A stretch of 64,000 nt of DNA from Candidatus Nanoarchaeia archaeon (GCA_028714095.1 JAQTMY010000001.1:445172-509171), one strand, 5' to 3'. Shown: positions 1 through 8,169, counted from the stretch's first letter. The notes: generated by a model from the sequence alone, not told the origin. Program-made: numbers and translations.

Positions 1-972
1 AGAATGATTGATGTTGCTGGGTTAGTTCCAGATGCCCATAAAGGAAAAGGAAGAGGCAATCAATTCTTGGATGACTTAAGACAGGCAGATGCATTAATTC
101 ATGTTGTAGATGTTTCTGGAAGTCTTAATGAAAATGGTGAACCAGTTGCTGTTGGATCTTATGATCCTGCAAAAGATATTGAATTTTTAGAGTATGAATT
201 GGATATGTGGTTCTTCCAGATCTTAAGCAAGGGATGGGACAAATTTTCAAGACAGGCTCAGCAGGAAAAGGCAAATATTGTAAAAGCAATAGCCAAGCAG
301 CTTTCAGGGCTAGGCACAAAAGAAAATATAGTAGAATCTTCAATAAAAAAATTAAATTTAAGTAATGAAATCTCTTTCTGGGATAATAATCAGCTTAAAG
401 AACTTGCTAAAGAGCTTAGAAGATCAACAAAGCCTACAATTATTGCAGCAAACAAAATTGATGTTAAAGGTGCAGATGAAAAGTTTAAGGAACTTAGAAA
501 ACAATTTCCAGATTTATTGATAATTCCTTGTTCTGCAGAATCTGAACTTGCCTTAAGGGAAGCATCTAAGAATAATCTTATTGAATATATTCCTGGAGAG
601 TCAGATTTTAAAATAATCGGCAGTTTAAATGATAAACAGAAAAAAGGTCTGGAGTTTATTAAGGAAGATATTCTGAATAAATATAAATCCACCGGAGTCC
701 AAGATGTTTTAAATAAATCTGTGTTTGATTTGTTAAAATATATTGCAATCTTCCCTGGAGGAATGAATAAACTGGAAGATTCAAATGGAAATATTCTTCC
801 TGACTGTTTCTTGATGCCTCCTAATTCAACAGCATTAGATTTTGCTTATTCCCTGCATACAGACCTAGGTGATAATTTTATAAAAGCAATGGATGTCAAG
901 AAGAGATTGCCTGTTGGCAAGGATCATAAATTGAATCATCTTGATGTTATAGAGATTATGCATAAAAAATAA
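1..972 (+). CDS. YchF/OLA1-family GTPase, N-terminus cut by window edge
   Basis: Archaeal YchF-type (Obg-like) GTPase, a ribosome-associated nucleotide-binding protein of the TRAFAC class. The visible part starts at the G3 motif (DVAGL), followed by the Obg-family stretch KGKGRGNQFLDDLRQAD, then the G4 motif NKID near residue 150 and a G5-like SAE. A C-terminal TGS domain (ALDFAYSLHTDLGDNF) ends the protein. The P-loop and switch I lie left of the window, so the ATG at position 4 is internal and the frame is open to base 1. The next gene begins 31 bp downstream on the same strand. Family assignment is confident; the exact cellular role is only known by analogy. Confidence 0.92.
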   Translation, partial: RMIDVAGLVPDAHKGKGRGNQFLDDLRQADALIHVVDVSGSLNENGEPVAVGSYDPAKDIEFLEYELDMWFFQILSKGWDKFSRQAQQEKANIVKAIAKQLSGLGTKENIVESSIKKLNLSNEISFWDNNQLKELAKELRRSTKPTIIAANKIDVKGADEKFKELRKQFPDLLIIPCSAESELALREASKNNLIEYIPGESDFKIIGSLNDKQKKGLEFIKEDILNKYKSTGVQDVLNKSVFDLLKYIAIFPGGMNKLEDSNGNILPDCFLMPPNSTALDFAYSLHTDLGDNFIKAMDVKKRLPVGKDHKLNHLDVIEIMHKK

Positions 973-1003
973 ATTTTTATAGTAATAGATATTATCTTAT
1001 TCT

Positions 1004-1885
1004 ATGATTTTAAGAAAAAAACAATTAGATGTTCTCCCTTATTATTATTTAATATCAAAAAAACTGGTTAAATTCCTTGATAAAAAAGAAATAGCAACAA
1101 AAATTAGTCTCCCAAACAGCAACATCCCAAAAGTTCTGAAAAGAGGCTCTAAGGAAGAACCGTTGTTTGCAGAGGAGTTAGTTAAAAATGTGGATTCTAA
1201 GATGTTAAGTTTAAGGGATAGGCATCTTGATGAGATAAAAAATAAGTTAAACAGAACCCAGATTAAAATCTGGAATTATTTTGTCCCAAGAAAACTAATT
1301 GATTTTTTGTATGCAACAAACAACGAAGGAGTTAATAAAAAAATTGAAAGAATATTCTTTGATATTGATTGTGGTTCTTTAAGCTCTGAAAAAGCTAGGA
1401 TAGTTGCTAAGGAATTAGTTTATTTAATCAAGAATGATAAAGAATTTAATAAACTTGTTAAGTATGATTTGATGCCTATGTGGACAGGCCATTCTTTTCA
1501 TATTTACTTATTCTTGAGTAGAGAAGTGACCCCAGAATTTTATGATAAATATCTGATGTTCTCAAAATCTAAACCCTTGGAAAGTTTTACAGGCAGATGG
1601 GCTGATAAAATTTCCAAAAAAACAAAAATAAAAGTTATCGGGGGGCATGAAAAAGTTAAGAATCATATTAATATTGATCCTTCTCAAACTCCTTCAGGAA
1701 AATTAGCTAGAGCTCCATTTTCTTTGAACATTAAAAAGTTTAAGATTGCTGGAATTGCTCTGCCTTTAAGCATAAAAGATTTGGATGATAAGAACTTAAT
1801 TAAAAAATTGAGGTGTTATAATGCAGATAAGGTTATAAAGGATTTAAATTCTCTAGCTAAAAAAATTCCTGCGAGGTTAAGATAG
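1004..1885 (+). CDS. Archaeo-eukaryotic primase (PriS-like) superfamily protein
   Basis: Likely a DNA primase small-subunit-type or PrimPol-type nucleotidyltransferase. The AEP motifs are visible in order: an hDhD metal-binding motif in ERIFFDIDCG (about residue 115), a G-x-F-H motif in WTGHSFHIYLF (about 165), and the INIDPSQ ... KLARAPFSL segment (about 222-243), which resembles the third-motif region and the R-x-P-x-SLH element of archaeal PriS. The N-terminal 90 residues are lysine-rich and unassigned. No zinc-knuckle cysteines and no PriL Fe-S domain are present. It is shorter than typical PriS (about 350 aa). A 7-A run close to its end allows a -1 shift into the next open frame. Confidence 0.6.
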   Translation: MILRKKQLDVLPYYYLISKKLVKFLDKKEIATKISLPNSNIPKVLKRGSKEEPLFAEELVKNVDSKMLSLRDRHLDEIKNKLNRTQIKIWNYFVPRKLIDFLYATNNEGVNKKIERIFFDIDCGSLSSEKARIVAKELVYLIKNDKEFNKLVKYDLMPMWTGHSFHIYLFLSREVTPEFYDKYLMFSKSKPLESFTGRWADKISKKTKIKVIGGHEKVKNHINIDPSQTPSGKLARAPFSLNIKKFKIAGIALPLSIKDLDDKNLIKKLRCYNADKVIKDLNSLAKKIPARLR

Positions 1886-2277
1886 CACCAATAAAATCTG
1901 ATGAAGATCCGAATAAAGCCTCTCTCTATGACGGAGAGACAGCTGACGAAAATGTAAATTTTATCTATATTCAATTTAAACCTTTACTAAGGCAGCGTCT
2001 AACTAATTTTTTTGAAAGTAAAAATCAGGAGATAATAGATCATACTATTGATGATCTTTGTGATCTCTTCTATGAACATATCCAAGGGATATCTAAAATA
2101 AGGGCTAACCCTAACCTAAATCTGTTTCTGGAAAATTATAAAGAGGATAAATCTTTCCAAAACAAGATAGTAAGGTATTTGGAGATTACAGCATTTGTTT
2201 ATAATAGGATTATCTTAGAACTTAAAACCAAAAATGCTTTAAATGAACCTAACGATAAACCTTATGGGGGGCCGTAG
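1861..2277 (+). CDS. AUG-less open frame following the primase gene (possible -1 frameshift extension or separate gene)
   Basis: A frame open for about 138 codons that the ORF track misses because it has no ATG, GTG or early TTG. It overlaps the end of the primase-like gene in the -1 frame and its TAG lies inside tRNA-Pro. The predicted protein (for example LRQRLTNFFESKNQEII) reads like an ordinary soluble helical protein. Codon choice matches neighbouring genes, and no stop interrupts 400 bp of about 33% GC DNA, which is unlikely by chance. It could be reached by slippage on the A7 run at 1859-1865, be a true C-terminal domain split by an indel, or be started at a non-AUG codon such as ATA at 1882. 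No family recognised. Confidence 0.4.
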   Translation, partial: KNSCEVKIAPIKSDEDPNKASLYDGETADENVNFIYIQFKPLLRQRLTNFFESKNQEIIDHTIDDLCDLFYEHIQGISKIRANPNLNLFLENYKEDKSFQNKIVRYLEITAFVYNRIILELKTKNALNEPNDKPYGGP

Positions 2278-2342
2278 TGTAGCTTGGTCTATCACACTAG
2301 GCTGGGGGTCTAGTAACCGGGGTTCGAATCCTCGCAGCCCCA
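2268..2342 (+). tRNA. tRNA-Pro (anticodon GGG)
   Basis: Cloverleaf built by hand: acceptor GGGGCCG with CAGCCCC (one C-A mismatch at 6-67), D-stem GTG/CAC, anticodon stem CTAGG/TCTAG with loop CTGGGGG, T-arm CGGGG-TTCGAAT-CCTCG, discriminator A; CCA is not encoded. No intron. It lies directly upstream of kae1, and the end of the AUG-less frame overlaps its 5' end by 10 nt. Confidence 0.92.
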
Positions 2343-2376
2343 TTAATTTTTTAAATTAAAGAATTCTGATAATCAA

Positions 2377-3363
2377 ATGGTAATCGGATTAGGCATCGAA
2401 AGTACAGCGCATACTTTTGGAGCTTCTGTAGTAAATGATAAAGGCAAGATATTAAGCAATGTAAACAAGATGTTTACAACAGAAAAAGAAGGGATGAATC
2501 CTAGTGATGTTGCTAAACATCATAGAAAATATGCAGATGAAATAATAAAAAAGGCTTTAGATGAAGCAAAAATTAAAGAAACTAATCTAGATTTTATTAC
2601 TTTTTCACAAGGTCCTGGTTTGCCTCCAAGTTTAGTTGTTGGAAAAGATAAGGCAAAAGAATTAGCAAATAAATTACAGATTCCTTTAATAGGTTCTAAT
2701 CATATCTGTGCACATCTGGAAATAGGAAAGTTATTGACAAAAACAAAAGATCCAGTCTTTGTGTTTGTTTCTGGAGCAAATACCCAGATTATTGCTTATG
2801 AATCAAAAAGATACAGAATCTTTGGAGAAACCTTGGACATTGGTCTAGGAAATGCCTTTGATAAGTTTGGAAGAGACATTGGTTTAGGATTTCCTGCAGG
2901 GCCGCAAATAGAAAAGCTTGCTAAAAATGGTAATTATATTGAACTGCCTTATATTGTAAAAGGAATGGATCTAAGTTTTTCAGGTATTATAACAAGAGCA
3001 GATCAATTATATAAACAGGGAAAAAACAAAGACGATTTATGTTATTCTTTGCAGGAAACTTGTTTTGCAATGTTGACAGAGGTATCTGAAAGAGCTCTTG
3101 CTCATTGTAATAAAAAAGAGGTTATTTTAATTGGTGGAGTTGCAGCAAATAAAAGGTTTTGTGAAATGCTTGATAAAATGTGCAAACGGAGAAAAGCCAA
3201 GTTTTTCCCTGTTCCATTAAAACATTGTGGGGATCATGCTGCAATGATAGCCTGGCAAGGAATGCTCCAATTTAAGTCTGATAAGAATTTTTTGGATTTG
3301 AATGAAATTGATATCCTACCTAAATGGAGAATAGATGAAGTAGAAGTTACCTGGATTAAATAA
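2377..3363 (+). CDS. kae1: Kae1, tRNA threonylcarbamoyladenosine (t6A37) biosynthesis catalytic subunit
   Basis: Transfers the threonylcarbamoyl group to A37 of ANN-decoding tRNAs as part of the archaeal KEOPS complex. ASKHA-fold features are clear: GLGIESTAHTFG at the N-terminus, HHRKYADE, metal-binding NHICAHLEIG (about 109), FVSGANTQI, LDIGLGNAFDKFGR and IGGVAANKRF. At 328 aa it is the stand-alone Kae1 without a fused Bud32 kinase, so Bud32 must be encoded elsewhere if present. It sits 35 bp after tRNA-Pro and converges with alaX, overlapping it by 8 bp. MtaB, which acts later on t6A, is also in this window. Confidence 0.96.
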   Translation: MVIGLGIESTAHTFGASVVNDKGKILSNVNKMFTTEKEGMNPSDVAKHHRKYADEIIKKALDEAKIKETNLDFITFSQGPGLPPSLVVGKDKAKELANKLQIPLIGSNHICAHLEIGKLLTKTKDPVFVFVSGANTQIIAYESKRYRIFGETLDIGLGNAFDKFGRDIGLGFPAGPQIEKLAKNGNYIELPYIVKGMDLSFSGIITRADQLYKQGKNKDDLCYSLQETCFAMLTEVSERALAHCNKKEVILIGGVAANKRFCEMLDKMCKRRKAKFFPVPLKHCGDHAAMIAWQGMLQFKSDKNFLDLNEIDILPKWRIDEVEVTWIK

Positions 3364-4060
3364 GAACAAAACAAATTCTTCTTCTATTCCCGCCTTTGTT
3401 TTCTAATTTAGTTATTTTTATTTTTCCAATCTCGGAAGTATTCTTGACATGAGTCCCGCCGCAGGCAGTAATGTCAAAATCCTTAATCTCCACAATTCTT
3501 ATGTCTTTTATGTCTGGATTAAGTCCTTTTGCAAGCTTGGATAAAACAGGAAGTTCCATTGCTTTTTCCCTTGGCAAAAAATAAGTTTTAACTTCAGTAT
3601 TTTTAGATAAAAATTCATTTACTTTACTTTCAAAACTCATCATTAATTCTCTGTCAAAATTTTCCAAGGAAAAATCTACTCTTGACTTTTCCAGATCTAA
3701 CTGGTTTCCAGTAATTAAAGCTCCTGTTTCTTTATACAAAAACTGTGATAAAATATGAGATGCAGTATGATACCTCATCAATAAATGTCTCCTTTCCCAA
3801 TTAATAAAACCCTTAACTTTCATGCCTTCTTTAAGCCCTTCTTTGTCAACTTCGTGGCTTATTTCATCATCAGCCTTAGCAACATAAACTACATTGTATT
3901 TATTTCCATGCTCATCAACTAAAAATCCTGTATCAAAGGGCTGACCTCCAGAATTTGGATAAAAATAACTTTCCTCTAAAATAATATATTTATCTTTTAC
4001 AGATTTTACAATGCTTTCAAACTCTTTGATGTATGAGTCCTCTAAATATCTTGCTTGCAT
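3356..4060 (-). CDS. alaX: AlaX-type alanyl-tRNA editing protein
   Basis: Free-standing homologue of the AlaRS editing domain, which hydrolyses mischarged Ser- or Gly-tRNA(Ala). Zinc-site motifs are intact: HTASH near residue 100 and CGGTH near 203. An N-terminal beta-barrel-like segment (YPNSGGQPFDTG) precedes the editing core, giving the AlaX-M layout at 234 aa. The gene converges with kae1 and diverges from the XPD-like helicase across a 93 bp promoter region. Confidence 0.93.
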   Translation of the reverse strand: MQARYLEDSYIKEFESIVKSVKDKYIILEESYFYPNSGGQPFDTGFLVDEHGNKYNVVYVAKADDEISHEVDKEGLKEGMKVKGFINWERRHLLMRYHTASHILSQFLYKETGALITGNQLDLEKSRVDFSLENFDRELMMSFESKVNEFLSKNTEVKTYFLPREKAMELPVLSKLAKGLNPDIKDIRIVEIKDFDITACGGTHVKNTSEIGKIKITKLENKGGNRRRICFVLI

Positions 4061-4153
4061 AACCTTTAATTCTTGAAATTATTTAAAAAACTTTCTGAAA
4101 TACCTATATAGAAGGATATAAATATTTTAATTACCTTACTTTGTAGATTTACT

Positions 4154-6016
4154 ATGGATTTGCTCTTTCCCCATGAGGAAATAAGGGATATACAGAATAC
4201 TTTTATGAATGACTTATTTAGTGCTCTAAAGGAAAATAAGCATATTTTAATCCATGCACCAACAGGAATAGGAAAGACTGCAGCAGCCCTCTCTCCAGCA
4301 TTGAAATATGCTCTTGAAACAAAAAAAACATTATATTTCCTGACATCAAGGCATACCCAGCATAAGATTGCCATAGAAACACTAAGAAAAATCCAGGAAA
4401 AACACAAATTAGATTTTAAGATAGCAGATTTTATAGGAAAAAAATGGATGTGTTTAGTCCCAGGAGTAGATCAGCTTACCTCATCTGAATTTGCAGAATA
4501 CTGCAAGGAGGCAATAAAAAAAGATCATTGTGAATATTATTCAAGATTAAAGGCTAAAAATGATTTATCTTCAGAATCAAAAAGAGTTATAAAGGAAATT
4601 GGTAACATTACAGAAGTTGAGAAAGTATGTGAGTTATGTAAAAACCATGGAGTATGTCCTTATGAGGTTACCTTATTGCTGGCAAAAGAAGCAAACGTAA
4701 TTATTGCAGATTATTTTCATATCTTAAACTCCCACATAAGAAAAAATTTCTTTAGTAAAACAGAAAAATCCCTGGAAAATTCAATAATAATCTTTGATGA
4801 AGCCCATAATCTTCCAGAAAGAATCAGAAACTTAATGTCCAGTAATATTTCTTCATTTATTGTATCCCAGGCAGTCAGGGAAGCAAAAGATCTTGGATAC
4901 AAGGAAATCTCAGAAGATATAGAAAAAATAAAACACATTCTTGAAAAACTTGCCCAGGAAGTCCCAATAAATCTTTTTGAGTCAAAAGTTTCGAAAGATT
5001 ACCTTAATGAAAAAATAAAGGAAGTTTTGGACCTTGAAGAATTTATTGGGAACTTGGTTTTTGTTGGAGAACAGGTTTTGGAATTAAAAAGAAGAAGCTT
5101 TTGTATTACTGTCGCTACATTTCTTGAATCCTGGCAGGGTCCTGATCTAGGATTTACGAGAATTTTAACAAAAGGTTTTGATAAAAAAGACCTTCCAATA
5201 ATAACTTTGTATTATCATTGTCTGGATCCCTCTGTATTGTTTAAGGAAATATCCACCGGATCCTTAATAATTGGTATGTCAGGAACCTTAAGTCCTTTGG
5301 ATATGTATAAAGATATTTTAGGTATAGATGCTGTTCTTAAAGAATATGAAGACCCATTCCCACAGCAGAATAGGCTTAATTTAGTAGTCCCAAAAACAAC
5401 AACAAAATTTAGCGAGAGAAGATCAGAAATGTATCAGAAGATTGCTGCACTCGGTTCTGCCATTATTAATACTATACCTGGGAATTCAATAGTTTTCTTT
5501 CCAAGTTATGAATTAAGGGATAATGTATTTCCTTTCTTTAAGGATTTTTCTGAAAAAACAATATTCCTTGAAAGTTCAGGACTGACCAAAACTGAAAAAG
5601 AAGACTTGATTAATAAATTTAAATCCTATTCTGGGACCGGAGCTGTAATGTTGGCAGTAAGTTCAGGTTCCCTAGGAGAAGGAATTGATTTGCCAGGGGA
5701 TTATCTAAAAGGAGTTGTTGTTATAGGATTACCTTTATCAAAACCAGACCTTAAAACAAATGAATTAATTGAGTATTATCAAAAAAGATTTAGCAAGGGA
5801 TGGGAATATGGTTATGTTTATCCTGCTATGCTTAAAACAGTTCAGAATGCTGGCCGTTGTATAAGGTCTGAAACCGATAAAGGGATTATTGTTTTTATGG
5901 ATGAAAGGTATATCCAATCTAAATACAGGGCATGTTTCCCAAAAAACTGGCACATAAAAATAACAAACAGCCCCGTTGTTGAAGTAAGGGAATTTTTTGA
6001 GAAAAACAATATTTAA
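4154..6016 (+). CDS. XPD/Rad3-type Fe-S superfamily 2 DNA helicase
   Basis: ATP-dependent 5'-3' DNA helicase of the XPD/DinG group, expected to act in DNA repair. Walker A HAPTGIGKTAAA (about 37-48), cysteines of an iron-sulfur cluster domain (WMC, then CELC and VCPYE, about 97-167), Walker B DEAH (IIFDEAHNLPE, about 213), motif III-like MSGTLSPL and motif VI QNAGRCIRSETDKG near 560. At 620 aa it fits the archaeal XPD family. It overlaps the end of the downstream convergent zinc-ribbon gene by 4 bp. Whether it is the XPD orthologue or a DinG-like paralogue cannot be settled by eye. Confidence 0.92.
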   Translation: MDLLFPHEEIRDIQNTFMNDLFSALKENKHILIHAPTGIGKTAAALSPALKYALETKKTLYFLTSRHTQHKIAIETLRKIQEKHKLDFKIADFIGKKWMCLVPGVDQLTSSEFAEYCKEAIKKDHCEYYSRLKAKNDLSSESKRVIKEIGNITEVEKVCELCKNHGVCPYEVTLLLAKEANVIIADYFHILNSHIRKNFFSKTEKSLENSIIIFDEAHNLPERIRNLMSSNISSFIVSQAVREAKDLGYKEISEDIEKIKHILEKLAQEVPINLFESKVSKDYLNEKIKEVLDLEEFIGNLVFVGEQVLELKRRSFCITVATFLESWQGPDLGFTRILTKGFDKKDLPIITLYYHCLDPSVLFKEISTGSLIIGMSGTLSPLDMYKDILGIDAVLKEYEDPFPQQNRLNLVVPKTTTKFSERRSEMYQKIAALGSAIINTIPGNSIVFFPSYELRDNVFPFFKDFSEKTIFLESSGLTKTEKEDLINKFKSYSGTGAVMLAVSSGSLGEGIDLPGDYLKGVVVIGLPLSKPDLKTNELIEYYQKRFSKGWEYGYVYPAMLKTVQNAGRCIRSETDKGIIVFMDERYIQSKYRACFPKNWHIKITNSPVVEVREFFEKNNI

Positions 6017-6390
6017 TCTTTTTTCTTGGCCTGGAATGTAGTATTAATGTCAATTATATACTTGCCATCTTCTAATTTATATACTAAAGGTTTTCCCTTG
6101 AATAATTCAACTATATCTAATTCATACTTTCCTGGTTTCAAGATTCTTATTGATTCTAAATCAAGGATAACAGGTCTGTCAATCTCATCAATGCCAATTA
6201 TATCCAGAACATCATGTTCTATCTGTTCCTTGTCTTCTTCAGTTAGGTTTACAGTTATTTCCTTAACCTTGTTTAACGCCTCATTTCTGACAAAAAAGAA
6301 AAACCTTCCTTTACAAGAAGAGCACCCCTCTAAAATTTCTTTAGAGCCATCATCATATAATTTTCCACATCTCACACATTGGTGGGGCAT
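6013..6390 (-). CDS. arvC: OapC/ArvC-family zinc-ribbon protein
   Basis: Begins with a zinc ribbon (CVRCG ... CSSCKG) followed by an acidic helical region and a short C-terminal beta domain (GKYELDIVELF). This architecture and its position as the last gene of a GTPase / DUF2073 / zinc-ribbon operon match the archaeal origin-associated OapC, also called ArvC. In haloarchaea the operon has been tied to orc1/origin neighbourhoods and, through the GTPase, to extracellular vesicle formation. Its start overlaps the stop of the DUF2073 gene by 1 bp, suggesting translational coupling. Its biochemical activity is unknown. Confidence 0.75.
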   Translation of the reverse strand: MPHQCVRCGKLYDDGSKEILEGCSSCKGRFFFFVRNEALNKVKEITVNLTEEDKEQIEHDVLDIIGIDEIDRPVILDLESIRILKPGKYELDIVELFKGKPLVYKLEDGKYIIDINTTFQAKKKD

Positions 6391-6806
6391 TATCTCCTCC
6401 TCTTTTTACCAATAAGCCTGTAAGACCTTTTTCTATTTAAACCATTTGTTGTTAATAATTGTATTTTATTAGGATCTCTCTTAATCTCTTTGATAACTGT
6501 TGCAGGTCCGATTACAGTCAATCCAGATCTTACCCCAGTTAATGCAGAAGCAACACTTCTTGTAAACTTATCCATAACGCTTTCTCTTTTAATTTCAGGA
6601 TAAACTGTGCATAGTTCAATTCCTTTAAAGTTTTTGTTTATGCCCTCCATTGTTCTCTGGATTAATTCTGTTTCTTCCATAGGTTTTAATCTTCCCTCTA
6701 CTAAAACAATCTTATCTTCTTTTACAAGGTTTAATATTCTGTTTATCTTTTCTCCAGAACTTAACTTCTTAATCTCTGCATGAGCTACAAATTGCAAAGT
6801 TAACAT
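6390..6806 (-). CDS. arvB: DUF2073 (OapB/ArvB-family) protein
   Basis: Middle gene of the three-gene operon. It is 138 aa, alpha/beta, with a conserved-looking KIVLVEGRLKP strand-turn, the ELIQRTMEGINKNF helix and a very basic C-terminus (GLNRKRSYRLIGKKRRR) suited to nucleic acid, acidic lipid or ribosome contact. The family assignment rests on size, sequence pattern and on its place between a Ras-like GTPase and a zinc-ribbon protein. It follows the GTPase gene with no gap (6807/6806). Function unknown beyond the association with the ArvA GTPase. Confidence 0.72.
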   Translation of the reverse strand: MLTLQFVAHAEIKKLSSGEKINRILNLVKEDKIVLVEGRLKPMEETELIQRTMEGINKNFKGIELCTVYPEIKRESVMDKFTRSVASALTGVRSGLTVIGPATVIKEIKRDPNKIQLLTTNGLNRKRSYRLIGKKRRR

Positions 6807-7439
6807 TTATTTTATCACCTCAAATAATGCATCATAAAACTCTTCTATATTTATACCTTTCTCAGCAGACAAACCAACTACCTTGTACTGCGGGAATGCA
6901 TTTTCTATGTTTTTGACTTTTGCCTTTTTCAAATCAATTTTATTTCCAATAACTAAGACAGGAATTTCTCTTGCAGCTAAATTTCCGATTATTGTTAAGT
7001 TAACCTGTGAATAAGGATTTAGTGTTGCATCCAATACAACAACCACACAGTCCATGTTATCAAGCCATTTAATTGCTTCAATAACTCCTTTGGTTGCCTC
7101 CTTGGCTCTTTTTTTTGCTTCTGTTTTATTCAATTTATATTTTAAGAAATCTTCATAATCAATTCTTGTTGCAATTCCAGGAGTATCAACAAGATTAAAA
7201 CTAATTTTTTTGCCGCCCTTTCCTTTAATTTCAATTCTTTCTTTAACTTGGATTTCCCTTGTCTCATGAGGGATTTTTGAAACAATACCCACCGACTCCC
7301 CTAACCAATCCATAGAAATCTTATTTGCTAAAGTTGTTTTTCCTGCATTTGGAGGTCCATATAATCCTAATTTTATATGTTTCTTTTTTCTAAAAATACT
7401 TAATAACCCTCTAAAGAAACCCTTCACCTTTTTTATCAT
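6807..7439 (-). CDS. arvA: Ras/Era-like small GTPase, OapA/ArvA type
   Basis: Complete small GTPase of 210 aa. G1 GPPNAGKTTLANK (about 28), switch I region HETREIQVKE, G3 DTPG, G4 NKID (about 166) and G5 SAEKG. A lysine-rich N-terminus with an aliphatic patch (VKGFFRGLLSIF) could form an amphipathic membrane-binding helix. First gene of the operon with DUF2073 and zinc-ribbon genes downstream, the arrangement of euryarchaeal OapABC/ArvABC, where the GTPase drives vesicle formation at the cell surface. A related role here is inferred from synteny. Confidence 0.8.
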   Translation of the reverse strand: MIKKVKGFFRGLLSIFRKKKHIKLGLYGPPNAGKTTLANKISMDWLGESVGIVSKIPHETREIQVKERIEIKGKGGKKISFNLVDTPGIATRIDYEDFLKYKLNKTEAKKRAKEATKGVIEAIKWLDNMDCVVVVLDATLNPYSQVNLTIIGNLAAREIPVLVIGNKIDLKKAKVKNIENAFPQYKVVGLSAEKGINIEEFYDALFEVIK

Positions 7440-7541
7440 TTAATAAACCCTTTTACTACTTTTATTTTATTCTGGAATCTTGATTTATTAATGTTTCTAT
7501 ACTAAAAAATAATTGTTTAAAGGATTAATAGTAGTATAAAA

Positions 7542-7994
7542 TCAAATGTGTTTTTTATCATTATAACTTGGTTTAAGATCATTAAGATATTCTCTTAGAC
7601 GTATTCTGTCTTTAATTTCGGATAAATCAATTCCAATGGCTTGAACCTTGTTTGGATCTAAATCTCCAGGCCACTTATCTAGCATTACAGCAGTAGCTAC
7701 TTCTATCCCAGTATATTTTGTTCCTCTAACTTCAAATTGAGATTCTTCAGATTTTAGAATTGCTAAAGCTAATTCCAACTTGTTTTCTCCTTTATTCCAA
7801 TCTACCCCAACTTTCTTTGCTAAAATCCCAAATTGATCATACAACCAGAATTGATCATTACATCCAGGAAATACTGCCTGTGAGGTATCTCTAGGTTTAA
7901 GTCCCTTTGAAGCCCCATCTTCCTGTTCTCTTCTGCCATATCTTGATACAGTTTTGTCTTCTGCAATTAAATTCAGCATTTCACGAGTTAACAT
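7542..7994 (-). CDS. Hypothetical protein (150 aa)
   Basis: No family recognised. A soluble, mixed-charge protein with a tryptophan-containing central part (CNDQFWLYDQFG, DKWPGDLD) and a charged C-terminus ending in KKHI. No membrane segment or metal motif beyond a single Cys. The start at 7994 is preceded by an AT-rich region with a TTTAAA TATA-like element about 26 nt upstream, suggesting a leaderless transcript. It is separated by 102 bp from the ArvA-like operon downstream on the same strand. Confidence 0.7.
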   Translation of the reverse strand: MLTREMLNLIAEDKTVSRYGRREQEDGASKGLKPRDTSQAVFPGCNDQFWLYDQFGILAKKVGVDWNKGENKLELALAILKSEESQFEVRGTKYTGIEVATAVMLDKWPGDLDPNKVQAIGIDLSEIKDRIRLREYLNDLKPSYNDKKHI

Positions 7995-8043
7995 AATATA
8001 AAAGATAAAACCAAGTTTAAAAATATTATTGTAATAAAAAATA

Positions 8044-8169
8044 CGCCGGGACAGGGATTTGAACCCTGATGCCTTTGCAGGCCAGGCTACCTAGTATTAT
8101 TTCCAGGCTTACACTTCTATATCCGTTTGTATATAGAATCTGTGCAATACCAGGTTATGCGATCCCGGC
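8044..8169 (-). tRNA. tRNA-Ser (GGA) with two predicted introns
   Basis: The 126-nt gene has a perfect acceptor stem (GCCGGGA/TCCCGGC), discriminator G, T-arm CAGGG-TTCAAAT-CCCTG and a class II variable arm (GCCT-GCAA-AGGC). A normal anticodon stem appears only after removing two segments, 8109-8139 (31 nt) and 8089-8100 (12 nt). This yields stem CAGGC/GCCTG around loop CTGGAAA, so anticodon GGA. Both removed pieces end in 3-nt bulges flanking 4-bp helices, as expected for archaeal splicing endonuclease. The mature tRNA would be 83 nt. Position next to uS10 agrees with the archaeal EF-1A/uS10/tRNA-Ser gene order. Confidence 0.85.

Noticed and set aside
6026-6415. 129-aa plus-strand ORF opposite the zinc-ribbon gene
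   Set aside because: The minus-strand protein has a clear zinc ribbon and operon context; the plus ORF is Ser-rich without signals.
7440-7541. Possible replication origin beside the OapABC-like operon
   Set aside because: The gap is only 102 bp, has no recognisable origin recognition boxes and no Orc1/Cdc6 gene is near, so I do not call an origin.
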